NCBI RefSeq assembly: GCF_900108945.1
Contig: NZ_FNYE01000015.1
Coordinates: 116,975 to 180,974, forward strand
Source: Paraburkholderia diazotrophica
Lineage (GTDB): Bacteria > Pseudomonadota > Gammaproteobacteria > Burkholderiales > Burkholderiaceae
DNA: 64,000 bases
Reading direction: 5' to 3'
Both the position numbers and the translations under genes were made by a program. The notes below the pieces were generated by a model. That model was given only the letters and a program-made list of their open reading frames with translations. It searched no databases and had not been told where the DNA came from. Below are positions 26,632 to 35,817 of the stretch, piece by piece; positions within the stretch are counted from its first letter, which is position 1, and the number at the start of each line of letters is the position of its first letter.

Positions 26632-27735
26632 TTACGCGTCGGAAAGCTGCGCCTTGCCTGCGCTTTTCGCTCGCCGCGCTGTGGGCTTCGCGGCCGCTTT
26701 CTGTGCGGCAAGCGCAAGCCCGCTCGGTGCGGGCGGCGCGACGCACGACTGCCGGATCACCAGCTCGGGTGCGAACACGAGATGCTTGGGCGCAGTGTTC
26801 GTTCCGTTGATGCGCTCCAGCAGCAGGTTGAACGCGGCTTCGGCCATGGCATCGACGGGTTGGCGAACGGTGGTCAGCGCGGGAGAGAATGCGGCGGCCC
26901 AGGGGAAATCGTCGATAGCGGCAACCGACACGTCGCGCGGACACGACAGGCCCGACTCGGAGATCGCGCGCATCACGCCGATCAGCATCTGGTTGTTGGT
27001 CGCGAAGATCGCCGAAGGCCGCTCGGGCAGCGCGAGAAGGGCGTGCGCGCAGTCGAATGCATCGTTTCCATTGAACGCGCCGTGCCGCACGAACTCGGGC
27101 ACCACGTCGAGACCTGCGCCGCGCAGCGCTTCGGCGAATCCGGCCAGACGATCGCGGCCGGGCACGAGGTGCTGCTGCCCCGCGATGATCGCGACGCGCG
27201 TATGACCGAGACCGATGATGTGCTGCATGATCATCCGCGATGCCGCGACGTTGTCGAGGACGACCGAATCGTAGTCGTCGGCGCGAATGATGTGATCGAC
27301 GGTGACGATCGGCATGATGCCGACGTCATTGTGCAAGTCCTTGTATGACGCGTCGGGCCCTGCTGCGCAAATGATGGTGCCCGTCGCGAGATGCGCGCGA
27401 AGCATCTTCAGATACGAGCGCTCCTGCTCGATATCGCGTTCGCTGTCGCATAGCAGGACCGCGTAGCCCTGCTCGCGTGCGCGCTTTTGCACCGAATGCA
27501 CGAGCTCCGTGAAAAACGGGTTCGTGACGTCGGGCACGACGAGCCCGATGATCCGGGTCGCGCCTTTCTTGAGGCTGCTCGCCACGGTATTGGGCGCGTA
27601 GCCGAGCGCGGCGACAGCCTTCTTGACGCGAGTGGTCAGCTCGGGGCTGACATAGGCCGATCCCGACAGCACTGCGGAGACTGTCGCGAGACTGACCTGC
27701 GCAAGGCGCGCTACATCCTTCATCGTTGATGCCAC
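26632..27735 (-). CDS. LacI-family transcriptional repressor of the adjacent sugar ABC importer
   Basis: The protein has about 367 residues from a GTG at 27735 (GGAAAA upstream, then VASTMKDVARLAQVS); an ATG at 27723 is the alternative. The helix-turn-helix MKDVARLAQVSLATVSAVLS and the hinge YAPNTVASSLKKG are standard LacI. A periplasmic-binding-protein-like sensor domain follows. The C-terminus carries an extra Ala/Lys/Arg-rich tail of about 30 residues (QKAAAKPTARRAKSAGK), unusual for the family. It is divergent from the ABC genes. Palindromes with the core AAACGTTT, typical for LacI proteins, flank the importer promoter. Confidence 0.9.
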   Translation of the reverse strand: MASTMKDVARLAQVSLATVSAVLSGSAYVSPELTTRVKKAVAALGYAPNTVASSLKKGATRIIGLVVPDVTNPFFTELVHSVQKRAREQGYAVLLCDSERDIEQERSYLKMLRAHLATGTIICAAGPDASYKDLHNDVGIMPIVTVDHIIRADDYDSVVLDNVAASRMIMQHIIGLGHTRVAIIAGQQHLVPGRDRLAGFAEALRGAGLDVVPEFVRHGAFNGNDAFDCAHALLALPERPSAIFATNNQMLIGVMRAISESGLSCPRDVSVAAIDDFPWAAAFSPALTTVRQPVDAMAEAAFNLLLERINGTNTAPKHLVFAPELVIRQSCVAPPAPSGLALAAQKAAAKPTARRAKSAGKAQLSDA

Positions 27736-27932
27736 GTCGTTTTCCGATATCAATGAATGCCCGCCATCGCGGGCTGCCGCACCTGACGCCGCCCGTCGTC
27801 GAACGGGGAAACGTCGCCACGCTGTTGCAACAACTGTCGTCATGCCCACGTCGATCTTGCGCAATCTCAACATGAGCCGCATGCCCTTTTTATGGGGCGT
27901 CAGCGAATCATATCCGCTTTCGATTCGCTTGG

Positions 27933-27956
27933 TAAAGCGTTTAGCGAAACGTTTCG
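27933..27956. promoter_or_regulatory. Composite LacI-type operator, upstream copy
   Basis: The 24-bp element contains AAAGCGTTT (27934-27942) and the perfect palindrome CGAAACGTTTCG (27945-27956). Its reverse complement matches the downstream element at 28034-28057 in 20 of 24 positions. It lies 44 bp before the -35 box and could also serve the divergent repressor gene. Confidence 0.7.
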
Positions 27957-27999
27957 TTTGCGACGCGGCATGGTTAACCCGATATTGCCAAAGACCGTG

Positions 28000-28028
28000 T
28001 TGACACGGACAACTCAGCCATCTACATT
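28000..28028 (+). promoter_or_regulatory. Sigma-70-like promoter of the sugar ABC importer
   Basis: TTGACA (28000-28005), a 17-bp spacer and TACATT (28023-28028) form a near-consensus promoter. The downstream operator begins six bases after the -10 box, so a bound LacI protein would block initiation. Confidence 0.7.
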
Positions 28029-28033
28029 CTCGC

Positions 28034-28057
28034 CGAAACGTTTCACTAAACGTTTCG
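28034..28057. promoter_or_regulatory. Composite LacI-type operator, downstream copy over the start site
   Basis: Two overlapping-class palindromes share this 24-bp site: CGAAACGTTTCA and CTAAACGTTTCG, with AAACGTTT cores 12 bp apart (28036-28043 and 28048-28055). It is an inverted copy of the element at 27933-27956. Confidence 0.72.
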
Positions 28058-28109
28058 CTGGAACGCGCGGCGTCGAGACCTGCATGCCGCAAAAACTGGA
28101 CGAGAAGAG

Positions 28110-29651
28110 ATGAGTGAGACAGAAACACGACAGGACAGCCGTCCTGGTCGCGCGCTGGTGTCGATCCGCAATCTGAGCAAGTCGTTTCCTGGCGTGCGGG
28201 CGCTCGACAATTGCCAGTTCGAGCTGCTGCCGGGCGAAGTGCACGCGTTGATGGGCGAGAACGGCGCGGGCAAATCGACGCTGATGAAGGTGCTGTCGGG
28301 CGTTTATCAGAAGGACGAAGGGGAGATCCTGATCGACGGCCGGCCCGTCGACATTCCCGATCCGCGCACGGCGCAGGCGCTCGGCATTGGCATCGTTCAT
28401 CAGGAGCTGAACCTGATGAACCACCTGAGCGCCGCGCAGAACATCTTTATCGGGCGCGAGCCGCGCCGCGGCATCTTCATCGACGAACGCGCGCTCAATC
28501 GCAAGGCCGCGGAGATTTTCGAGCGCATGCATCTGAAGCTCGATCCGCGTACGCCCGTTTCGCAGCTCACCGTCGCGAAGCAGCAGATGGTGGAAATCGC
28601 CAAGGCGCTGTCCTTCGATTCGCGCGTGCTGATCATGGACGAGCCGACGGCCGCGCTGAACAACGTCGAGATCGACGACCTGTTCCGGATCATTCGACAG
28701 CTTCAGTCGAACGGTGTCGGCATCGTCTACATCTCGCACAAGATGGACGAGCTCAAGCAGATTGCCGGCCGTATCACGGTCATGCGCGATGGCCAGTATG
28801 TCGGCACCGTGCCGGCGGAAACGACGCCGATGGAGACGATCATCAGCATGATGGTCGGCCGCCAGCTCGACACTTCGCCGCGCCATCCCGTGCAGCGCGC
28901 GAACGGCGAGATCGCGCTGGAAGTGAAGGGGCTCACGCGCGGCTCGGTGATCCGCGACGTCAGCTTTACGCTGTGCAAGGGCGAAGTACTCGGCCTCGCG
29001 GGCCTGATGGGCGCGGGCCGCACGGAAGTCGCGCGCGCCGTCTTCGGCGCCGATCCCGTCGAGCGCGGCGAAATCCGCGTGCATGGCAAGAAGGTATCGA
29101 TCAGGTCCACACAGGATGCCGTGCGTCACGGCATCGGCTATCTGTCCGAGGATCGCAAGCAGTTCGGGCTCGCGACGGGCATGGACGTGAAGAGCAACGT
29201 CGCGCTTGCGAGCATGGGCCGATTCTCGTCGCTCGGTCTGTTTCTGGACGATTCAGCGATTCAGCGTACCGCCGATCAATACGTCAGCCAGTTGCGCATC
29301 AAGACGCCGTCCGTGCACCAGCAGGTACGCCTGCTGTCGGGCGGCAACCAGCAGAAGATCGTGATCGCGAAGTGGCTGCTGCGAGACTGCGACATTCTCT
29401 TTTTCGACGAACCGACGCGCGGCATCGATATCGGCGCGAAGACGGAGATCTACAAGCTGATCGATGCGCTCGCGGCGGACGGCAAGGCGATCGTGATGAT
29501 CTCGTCGGAGCTGCCCGAGATTCTCCGCATGAGCCACCGCGTGCTGATCATGTGCGAAGGGCGCATCACGGGCGAACTCGCGGCCGGCGAGGCCACGCAG
29601 GAAAAAATCATGCAGCTCGCGACGCAGCGCGAATCTGTCGTTACTGAATGA
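28110..29651 (+). CDS. Sugar ABC transporter ATP-binding protein (RbsA/XylG type, two ABC domains)
   Basis: The protein has 513 residues with two fused ABC domains. The first has Walker A GENGAGKST near residue 50 and Walker B VLIMDEPTAAL. The second has a degenerate Walker A (GLMGAGRTEVARAVFG), signature LSGGNQQKIVIAKW and Walker B ILFFDEPTRGID, all usual for RbsA-type ATPases. It energises import of a monosaccharide with the permease and binding protein downstream. The gene starts about 80 bp after a strong promoter flanked by LacI operators. The substrate is not shown by the sequence; the neighbouring dehydrogenase and mutarotase suggest L-fucose, D-arabinose or a similar sugar. Confidence 0.92.
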   Translation: MSETETRQDSRPGRALVSIRNLSKSFPGVRALDNCQFELLPGEVHALMGENGAGKSTLMKVLSGVYQKDEGEILIDGRPVDIPDPRTAQALGIGIVHQELNLMNHLSAAQNIFIGREPRRGIFIDERALNRKAAEIFERMHLKLDPRTPVSQLTVAKQQMVEIAKALSFDSRVLIMDEPTAALNNVEIDDLFRIIRQLQSNGVGIVYISHKMDELKQIAGRITVMRDGQYVGTVPAETTPMETIISMMVGRQLDTSPRHPVQRANGEIALEVKGLTRGSVIRDVSFTLCKGEVLGLAGLMGAGRTEVARAVFGADPVERGEIRVHGKKVSIRSTQDAVRHGIGYLSEDRKQFGLATGMDVKSNVALASMGRFSSLGLFLDDSAIQRTADQYVSQLRIKTPSVHQQVRLLSGGNQQKIVIAKWLLRDCDILFFDEPTRGIDIGAKTEIYKLIDALAADGKAIVMISSELPEILRMSHRVLIMCEGRITGELAAGEATQEKIMQLATQRESVVTE

Positions 29652-29667
29652 ATTCACGAGGATGACC

Positions 29668-30717
29668 ATGACCAACACACCTAACCCCATTCCGTCGGCC
29701 GAGCAGGCGATGCCGCTCGCGCGCGAGCGCAACGCCTCGAACGTCGCCGCGAAGCTGTTTCATTCGGGTGCGCGCCAGAAGCTCCTCGCGTTCGCGAGCC
29801 TCGTCGTGCTCATCATCTTCTTCGGCGTCGCGTCGCCGCAGTTTCTGCAAGTCGATAACCTCGTCAGCATCCTGCAGGCCACGGCCGTCAACGGCGTGCT
29901 CGCGATTGCGTCGACGTTCGTCATCATCACGGGCGGCATCGATCTGTCGGTCGGCACGCTGATGGCGTTCTGTTCGGTCATGACAGGCGTCGTGCTGACC
30001 AACTGGGGCATGCCGCTCTATGTCGGGATTCTGGCTGCGATCTGCTTCGGCGCGCTGAGCGGCGCCGTGTCGGGCGTGCTGGTCGCGAAGCTGCGTATCC
30101 CGCCGTTCATCGCGACGCTCGGCATGATGATGCTGATGAAAGGCCTCGCGCTCGTCATCTCGGGAACGCGGCCCATTTACTTCAACGACACGCCGGGATT
30201 CACGAGCATTTCGCAGGATTCGCTGATCGGCAATTTCATTCCTGCGCTGCCGATCCCGAACTCGGTGCTGATCCTTTTCGGTCTCGCCATCTTCGCCGCT
30301 GTCGCGCTCAACAAGACGCTCTTCGGACGCTACACGTTCGCGCTGGGCAGCAACGAAGAAGCCGTGCGGCTGTCGGGCGTCAACGTCGACGGATGGAAGA
30401 TCGCTGTCTATACGATGGGCGGCGCGATCTGCGGCATTGCCGCGCTCGTGATGTCGTCGCGTCTCAATTCGGCTCAGCCCGCCCTCGGCCAGGGCTACGA
30501 ACTGGATGCGATCGCGGCTGTCGTGATCGGCGGCACTTCGCTGTCGGGCGGCGTCGGGACGATCACGGGCACGATGATCGGCGCGTTCATCATGAGCGTG
30601 CTCGTCAACGGCCTGCGCGTGATGTCGGTCGATCAGGAGTGGCAGATCGTCGTGACGGGCGTCATCATCATCTCCGCCGTGTATCTCGACATGTTGCGCC
30701 GGAAGAAGCAGCGGTAA
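29668..30717 (+). CDS. Sugar ABC transporter permease (RbsC type)
   Basis: The protein has about 349 residues. I prefer the ATG at 29668 over that at 29662 because GAGG then has proper spacing. It is very hydrophobic with 8-10 membrane segments, and it has the motif GGTSLSGGVGTITGTMIGA near residue 285, diagnostic for the ribose/xylose permease family. The N-terminal 35 residues are cytoplasmic. The gene follows the ATPase gene by 16 bp and forms a homodimer channel in the inner membrane in relatives. Confidence 0.92.
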   Translation: MTNTPNPIPSAEQAMPLARERNASNVAAKLFHSGARQKLLAFASLVVLIIFFGVASPQFLQVDNLVSILQATAVNGVLAIASTFVIITGGIDLSVGTLMAFCSVMTGVVLTNWGMPLYVGILAAICFGALSGAVSGVLVAKLRIPPFIATLGMMMLMKGLALVISGTRPIYFNDTPGFTSISQDSLIGNFIPALPIPNSVLILFGLAIFAAVALNKTLFGRYTFALGSNEEAVRLSGVNVDGWKIAVYTMGGAICGIAALVMSSRLNSAQPALGQGYELDAIAAVVIGGTSLSGGVGTITGTMIGAFIMSVLVNGLRVMSVDQEWQIVVTGVIIISAVYLDMLRRKKQR

Positions 30718-30892
30718 GAGAAGTGGCAAGAGCAGCAGTGGCAAGAACGTGAGGCCGGCCCGCTGCGCGATGCGCTGGCGGGCGAGCCGCGAGTCAAGCC
30801 GAACGCGACGTATCGCCTACGTCGCATTCGCACCGGGTGACGGCGCGCGCATCGTCGCGTGTCGTACTTTCAACCATAGAGGAGACTTGTAG

Positions 30893-31840
30893 ATGATCAA
30901 ACCGAAACTGATCGGCGCGGCGCTCGGACTGAGCCTGGCGTTGGGATTTTCCACGGGCGCATGGGCCGACGTTCCGTATGTCGCGCTGGTGTCGAAGGGA
31001 TTTCAGCACCAGTACTGGCAAGCCGTGAAGAAAGGCGCGGAGAAGGCGGGGCAGGACCTGCATGTGAAGGTGTCGTTCGAGGGCCCTGAAACGGAGGCGA
31101 TGGTCGACAAGCAGATCGACATCCTCTCGGCGACGCTCGCACGCAAGCCGTCCGCGATCGGTCTCGCGGCGCTCGACAGCCAGGCCGCGACGCCGCTGCT
31201 GAAGAAGGCGCAGGCCGCGAAGATTCCTGTGATCGGATTCGATTCGGGTGTCGACAGCGACATTCCTCTTTCGACAGCCGCAACCGACAACAAGGCGGCA
31301 GCCGCCGTCGCAGCGGACAAGATGGCCGCGCTGATCGGCAACGAGGGCGAAGTCGCCGTCGTGGCTCACGACCAGACGAGCCGAACGGGCATTGACCGTC
31401 GCGACGGCTTCGTCGAGCGCATCAAGTCGAAGTACCCGAAGATCAAGGTCGTCACGGTTCAGTACGGCGGCGGAGACCAGTTGAAATCGACGGACATCAC
31501 GAAGTCGATCATCACCGCGCATCCGCATCTGAAAGGCATCTTCGGCACGAACGAAGGATCGGCGATCGGCGTCGTCAACGGTGCCCGCGAAATGAAGGTG
31601 AACGGCAAGATCGTGCTGGTCGGCTTCGATTCGGGTGAGAAGCAACTCGACGCGATCCGCAGCGGCGACGAGGCGGGGGCCGTCACGCAGAATCCGATCG
31701 GCATCGGCTACGACACGGTCCAGGCGGCCGTCGAAGCGCTTCAGGGCAAGAAGCTGCCCAAGCGCATCGACACGGGCTTCTACTGGTACGACAAGGGCAA
31801 CATCGACGATCCGAAGATCGCGGCTGTTCTCTACAAGTGA
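30893..31840 (+). CDS. Periplasmic sugar-binding protein (RbsB type) of the ABC importer
   Basis: The protein has 315 residues behind GAGGAGACTTGTAG. A signal peptide runs to residue 25 (cleavage after AWA). The mature part is a two-lobed type I periplasmic binding protein: VPYVALVSKGFQHQYWQAVK at the start, then IPVIGFDSGVDSD, IFGTNEGSAIGVVNG and IVLVGFDSGEKQLDAI. It captures the sugar and delivers it to the permease. A 175-bp gap separates it from the permease gene, which often allows higher expression of the binding protein. Here the gap shows no clear promoter. Confidence 0.92.
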   Translation: MIKPKLIGAALGLSLALGFSTGAWADVPYVALVSKGFQHQYWQAVKKGAEKAGQDLHVKVSFEGPETEAMVDKQIDILSATLARKPSAIGLAALDSQAATPLLKKAQAAKIPVIGFDSGVDSDIPLSTAATDNKAAAAVAADKMAALIGNEGEVAVVAHDQTSRTGIDRRDGFVERIKSKYPKIKVVTVQYGGGDQLKSTDITKSIITAHPHLKGIFGTNEGSAIGVVNGAREMKVNGKIVLVGFDSGEKQLDAIRSGDEAGAVTQNPIGIGYDTVQAAVEALQGKKLPKRIDTGFYWYDKGNIDDPKIAAVLYK

Positions 31841-31849
31841 TACGTAGTT

Positions 31850-31894
31850 AGCTCGCGGCGGCCGGTAGCGATGCATGCGCCGCCGTCGCGAGCT
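31850..31894. terminator. Hairpin between convergent genes (importer and MscS)
   Basis: AGCTCGCG (31850-31857) pairs with CGCGAGCT (31887-31894), and an inner GCGGC/GCCGC pairing extends the stem. It lies 9 bp after the binding-protein stop and 57 bp from the end of the opposing MscS gene. There is no T-run on either strand, so it is a likely but unproven bidirectional terminator. Confidence 0.45.
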
Positions 31895-31950
31895 CTGCAA
31901 TTCGCCACGCTTGCGACACGCGCTGCGCGTGAATGCAGTTGTCCGCGCGC

Positions 31951-33243
31951 CTAGTGCGCGGGCGATGCGCGCGCGCGTCCCCGATGCACGCCGTCGGTAC
32001 TCGGCGGCACGCGCCGCTCCACGTGGCGCTGACCGTTCCCATGACTGTTGCGCCGGACTCGCGCACCGCCGGTGGCCGCAACGGGATCAGCCGGCGTGTC
32101 CGCCGCCGTGCTCGATGCGACCGGCTCATCGTGGGCGGGCGGTTGCGGTGCAGGCGGAAACTCGCTGCTTCGCTCCAGTTCGGCCGTCACTTCGGCGCGT
32201 GCATGCGGCAGATACTGCGGATAGCGGTTCTGGATGAAACAGAGCAGTCCTTCGCGCACGCGGCAGCGCAAGTCCCAGTTGAGTCCTGAATCCATCGAGC
32301 TGACCAGCACGCGCAACTGCAGCGCGCGCTCGGTCGCATCCGTCGCCTGCAGCACCTGGACGCTGCCATCCCATTCGGGTGCCTCCTTCAGCAGCCGTCC
32401 CAGTTCTTCGCGCAGCGGCGCGAGCGGCATGTGGTAATCGACATAGAGAAACACCGTGCCGATGATCTGCGCACTGCTGCGCGTCCAGTTGGTGAACGGG
32501 TGCTCGATGAACCACTGAAGCGGCACGACCAGCCGCCGCATGTCCCACAGCCGCACCGACACGTAGGTGCCCGTGATTTCCTCGATGCGACCCCACTCGT
32601 TCTCGATCACGACGACGTCGTCGAGCCGGATCGGCTGCGACAGCGCGATCTGCAAACCCGCGATCAGATTGCCGAGCACGGGCCGTGCCGCGATACCGGC
32701 GACCAGTCCCGCGACTCCCGCTGACGCAAGCAGACTCGCGCCGATCTGTCGCACGGCGGGGAACATCATCAGCGCGCCGCCGACGCCGACGATAACGATC
32801 ACCACCATCACCGAGCGCGCGAGCACCCGCGCCTGCGTGTGGATGCGGCGTGCCTGCAGGTTGTCGGCGGTGTCGAGGGGATGCGCCTGGATGATCGCCT
32901 CGCCGATCGATGCGGCGAGGCGCATGGCCAGCCATGTAACGGTTGCGATCAGCACGAAAGCCGCGACGTCGCGCAACGGGACGATGTAGCGCAGCGTGTC
33001 GGGCGCTACCCAGAACACGGATAAGAGCCCTAGCATCATCAGCAGCACGCGCGTCGGCACGTCGATATGAGCCAGCACGATGGTCGCGAGCGGATAGGGG
33101 CGCGCAATGCGCGTGACGATGCGCGCGCCGATACGTTGAACGGCGAGCGCGATGGCCATCGCGATGATCGACACGACGGCGCCGCCGGGCCAGGAGTGCA
33201 TCGGCGCATCCACGATGCGCTCGATGTCGTCAAAGGAAAGCAT
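31951..33243 (-). CDS. Small-conductance mechanosensitive channel (MscS family)
   Basis: The protein has about 430 residues from the ATG at 33243. Four or five membrane segments precede the pore helix GASLLASAGVAGLVAGIAARP (near residue 180), the Gly/Ala-rich TM3 of MscS. The beta domain follows with LSQPIRLDDVVVIENEWGRI and WFIEHPFTNWTRSS. The last 60 residues are a disordered Pro/Ala/His/Arg-rich tail not found in E. coli MscS. The channel releases solutes on hypo-osmotic shock in the inner membrane. Confidence 0.88.
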   Translation of the reverse strand: MLSFDDIERIVDAPMHSWPGGAVVSIIAMAIALAVQRIGARIVTRIARPYPLATIVLAHIDVPTRVLLMMLGLLSVFWVAPDTLRYIVPLRDVAAFVLIATVTWLAMRLAASIGEAIIQAHPLDTADNLQARRIHTQARVLARSVMVVIVIVGVGGALMMFPAVRQIGASLLASAGVAGLVAGIAARPVLGNLIAGLQIALSQPIRLDDVVVIENEWGRIEEITGTYVSVRLWDMRRLVVPLQWFIEHPFTNWTRSSAQIIGTVFLYVDYHMPLAPLREELGRLLKEAPEWDGSVQVLQATDATERALQLRVLVSSMDSGLNWDLRCRVREGLLCFIQNRYPQYLPHARAEVTAELERSSEFPPAPQPPAHDEPVASSTAADTPADPVAATGGARVRRNSHGNGQRHVERRVPPSTDGVHRGRARASPAH

Positions 33244-33531
33244 CAATGCAATGTCCTCGCGTCTTCACTTCGTAACGGAAGAACGGGAGACAGTTCCCGG
33301 CAGCGACGTCGATCGCTGCGCAATGCGAAAGCGTGCGATGCGGTGCGCATGAAAACGGTGCGCAACGCTGCACAACGCTACCGGTAAGCCTCGAATAACC
33401 CGTCGCTCTTCAGCGTCATGTCGGTTCGCACAAACCGTGCCGCGACTCGTGGCTGAGGCGTTCCCGCACACTGCATGTGGCGGCAACGATAAAACGGTTT
33501 GCGGAACAGGAAGCGTGGCCCGATCCGAAGC

Positions 33532-34461
33532 TCAACGCGCGGGGACGTTTGATTCGCGCGGCGGCTCGCGCATTTCGTCCATCAGCCGGATCACCTCGCC
33601 GCGCACCCAGCGGTTCGCCTGATCCTGCTCGCCGCTGCGATGCCAGTACATGTGCCATTCGAGCTGCGCAAGCGGAAACGGCAGTTCGAGAATGCGCGCG
33701 TCGTAGCGCTGCAGCAGTTGTACGGGCGCGGTGAGCGCGAGATCGGTGCGCAGCGCGACCAGCGGCGCGACCATGTAGTGCTGCACGCGCATCTGCAACT
33801 GCCGGCGCTTGCCGAGCTTGTGAAGCTCGGCGTCGACGAGCCCGCTGCCCTGGCGGCGGCTCGATACCTGGATGTGGCCGAGCGCGAGATAGTCGTCCAT
33901 CGTCAGCGTGTCGCCGGCAAATGGATGGTCGTGGCGCAGCATGCATGCGTAACGGTCGCTGCCGAGCGGCGACTGATGCAGCTGCGGATCGTCGATGAGC
34001 GGCACGTCGATTGCGAAATCGATCTTGCCTGCTGCGAGCGCGGCGGCCACTTCGCTGCGCGGCGTGAAATAGCTTTCGATGCGCATGCCCGGCGCCTGCT
34101 GCTGCAACACTTCGCCGAGCGCGGGCAGCAGGATCGCTTCCATCAGGTCGGGCATGCTGAGGCGAAACGTGCGCTCCGACGCGGCGGGCACGAACACGTC
34201 GCCTTCCGTCGCGCTCGTCTCCAGCAATTGCAGCGCTTCGCGCACGCGGCCGATGATGTTTTCCGACAGTGGCGTAGGCACCATGCCCGACGGCGTGCTG
34301 ACGAAGAGGGGATCGTCGAACGCCTTGCGCATGCGCGCGAGCGCATTGCTGACGGCGGGCTGCGTGATGAACAGCGTCTCCGCTGCGCGCGTCAGGTTGC
34401 GCTTGTCGTAGATCGCTTCGAATACGACGAACAGGTTCAGATCGAGCTTCGGTGGACGCAT
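33532..34461 (-). CDS. LysR-family regulator (NodD/LeuO-like)
   Basis: The protein has 309 residues behind AGGAGACTGTGCGATG. The N-terminal helix-turn-helix is LDLNLFVVFEAIYDKRNLTR then AAETLFITQPAVSNALARMR, followed by FDDPLFVSTPSGMVPTPLSE, a pattern typical of NodD/LeuO-type LysR proteins. The effector domain follows. It lies 74 bp downstream of the acyl-CoA dehydrogenase gene on the same strand, so it is probably co-transcribed with or regulates that operon. The inducer is unknown. Confidence 0.88.
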   Translation of the reverse strand: MRPPKLDLNLFVVFEAIYDKRNLTRAAETLFITQPAVSNALARMRKAFDDPLFVSTPSGMVPTPLSENIIGRVREALQLLETSATEGDVFVPAASERTFRLSMPDLMEAILLPALGEVLQQQAPGMRIESYFTPRSEVAAALAAGKIDFAIDVPLIDDPQLHQSPLGSDRYACMLRHDHPFAGDTLTMDDYLALGHIQVSSRRQGSGLVDAELHKLGKRRQLQMRVQHYMVAPLVALRTDLALTAPVQLLQRYDARILELPFPLAQLEWHMYWHRSGEQDQANRWVRGEVIRLMDEMREPPRESNVPAR

Positions 34462-34535
34462 CGCACAGTCTCCTTTCGCCCGACATCATAAGCGACGGGT
34501 GGCGGGCGATGCGTCCTCTTGCGGCGCTGCAAAGG

Positions 34536-35786
34536 TCAATCGCGCGGTGGCACGTTCAGATACGCAGCGCACGCGCCCAACGTCTCCTTGCTCGCCTTGA
34601 TCTCCATGCGCGCGATCGCCTGCAGATGGACTTCGTCGGGACCATCCGCGTAACGCAGCGCGCGGCCCCAGGTCCAATGATCGGCGAGCGGCGTATCGGG
34701 GCTCACGCCCATCGCGCCGAACACCTGCATCGCGCGGTCGCAGACGGTCGTATGCAGCTGTGGAATCAGCGCCTTGATCATCGAGATTTCCTTGCGCGCC
34801 GCCTTCGCGCCCACTTCATCGATCAGCCACGCGGTCTTCAGCACAAGCAGCCGCGCCTGGTCGATTTCGATGCGCGACTTCGCGATCCACTCGCCGACCG
34901 CGCCGTGCTGATGCAGATACTTGCCGAACGTCTTGCGTTCCTGCGCGCGCTCGATCATCAGTTCGAGTGCGAGTTCGGCCGCGCCGATCGAGCGCATGCA
35001 GTGATGAATGCGCCCCGGCCCGAGCCGCGCCTGCGCGAGCGCGAAGCCGCCGCCTTCTTCGCCGAGCAGGTTCGATGCGGGGACGCGCACGTTCGTGAAC
35101 GTGACCTCGCAATGGCCTTCCGGCGAAATGTGGTTCAGCACGGGAATGTTGCGCACGATCTTCAGGCCGGGTGTGTCGGCGGGTACGAGAATCATGCTTT
35201 GCTGCCGATGGCTTTCCGCATCCGGATCGGTCTTGCCCATCACGATGAAGATCTTGCAGTTCGGATGCGCGGCGTTCGTGATGAACCACTTGCGTCCATC
35301 GATCACGTAATCGTCGCCATCGCGGCGGATCGACGTCGTGATGTTCGTCGCGTCCGACGAAGGCACGTCCGGCTCCGTCATCGCGAACGCGGAGCGGATC
35401 GTGCCTTCGAGCAGCGGCACGAGCCACTGCTCGCGTTGCGCGGGCGTCGCGAACATGTGCAGCAACTCCATGTTGCCGGTGTCGGGCGCGTTGCAGTTGA
35501 AGACCTCGGACGCCCACGAAATGCGCCCCATGATCTCCGCGAGCGGCGCGTATTCGAGGTTCGTCAGGCGCGTGCCGGGCTCGTCGTCCTTCAGGTGCGG
35601 CAGGAACAGATTCCACAGGCCTTCGGCTTTTGCTCTCGCCTTCAACTCTTCGATGAACGAGACGGGGTAGCGGCCCGCATGCACTTCATCGAGCCATTGC
35701 CGCTGGCGCGGCACGATGTGCTCGTCCATGAATGTGCGCACGCGCAGGCGCAGGTCCTCGACCTTGGGGCTGTAGCCGAAATTCAT
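34536..35786 (-). CDS. Acyl-CoA dehydrogenase (ACAD10/11-like)
   Basis: The protein has 416 residues with a start behind AGGACACACATC. FAD and acyl-CoA binding motifs are FAMTEPDVPSSDATN, YVIDGRKWFITNAAHP, HISPEGHCEVTFTNVRVP and QVFGAMGVSPDTPLADHWTW. The ending SKETLGACAAYL and general pattern resemble bacterial relatives of the dehydrogenase part of human ACAD10/ACAD11, which act on 4-hydroxyacyl-CoAs after phosphorylation. In this operon the kinase is a separate protein encoded two genes upstream. The physiological substrate is not known. Confidence 0.9.
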   Translation of the reverse strand: MNFGYSPKVEDLRLRVRTFMDEHIVPRQRQWLDEVHAGRYPVSFIEELKARAKAEGLWNLFLPHLKDDEPGTRLTNLEYAPLAEIMGRISWASEVFNCNAPDTGNMELLHMFATPAQREQWLVPLLEGTIRSAFAMTEPDVPSSDATNITTSIRRDGDDYVIDGRKWFITNAAHPNCKIFIVMGKTDPDAESHRQQSMILVPADTPGLKIVRNIPVLNHISPEGHCEVTFTNVRVPASNLLGEEGGGFALAQARLGPGRIHHCMRSIGAAELALELMIERAQERKTFGKYLHQHGAVGEWIAKSRIEIDQARLLVLKTAWLIDEVGAKAARKEISMIKALIPQLHTTVCDRAMQVFGAMGVSPDTPLADHWTWGRALRYADGPDEVHLQAIARMEIKASKETLGACAAYLNVPPRD

Positions 35787-35817
35787 GATGTGTGTCCTTT
35801 GCGTTTCTTTGTGTGGG

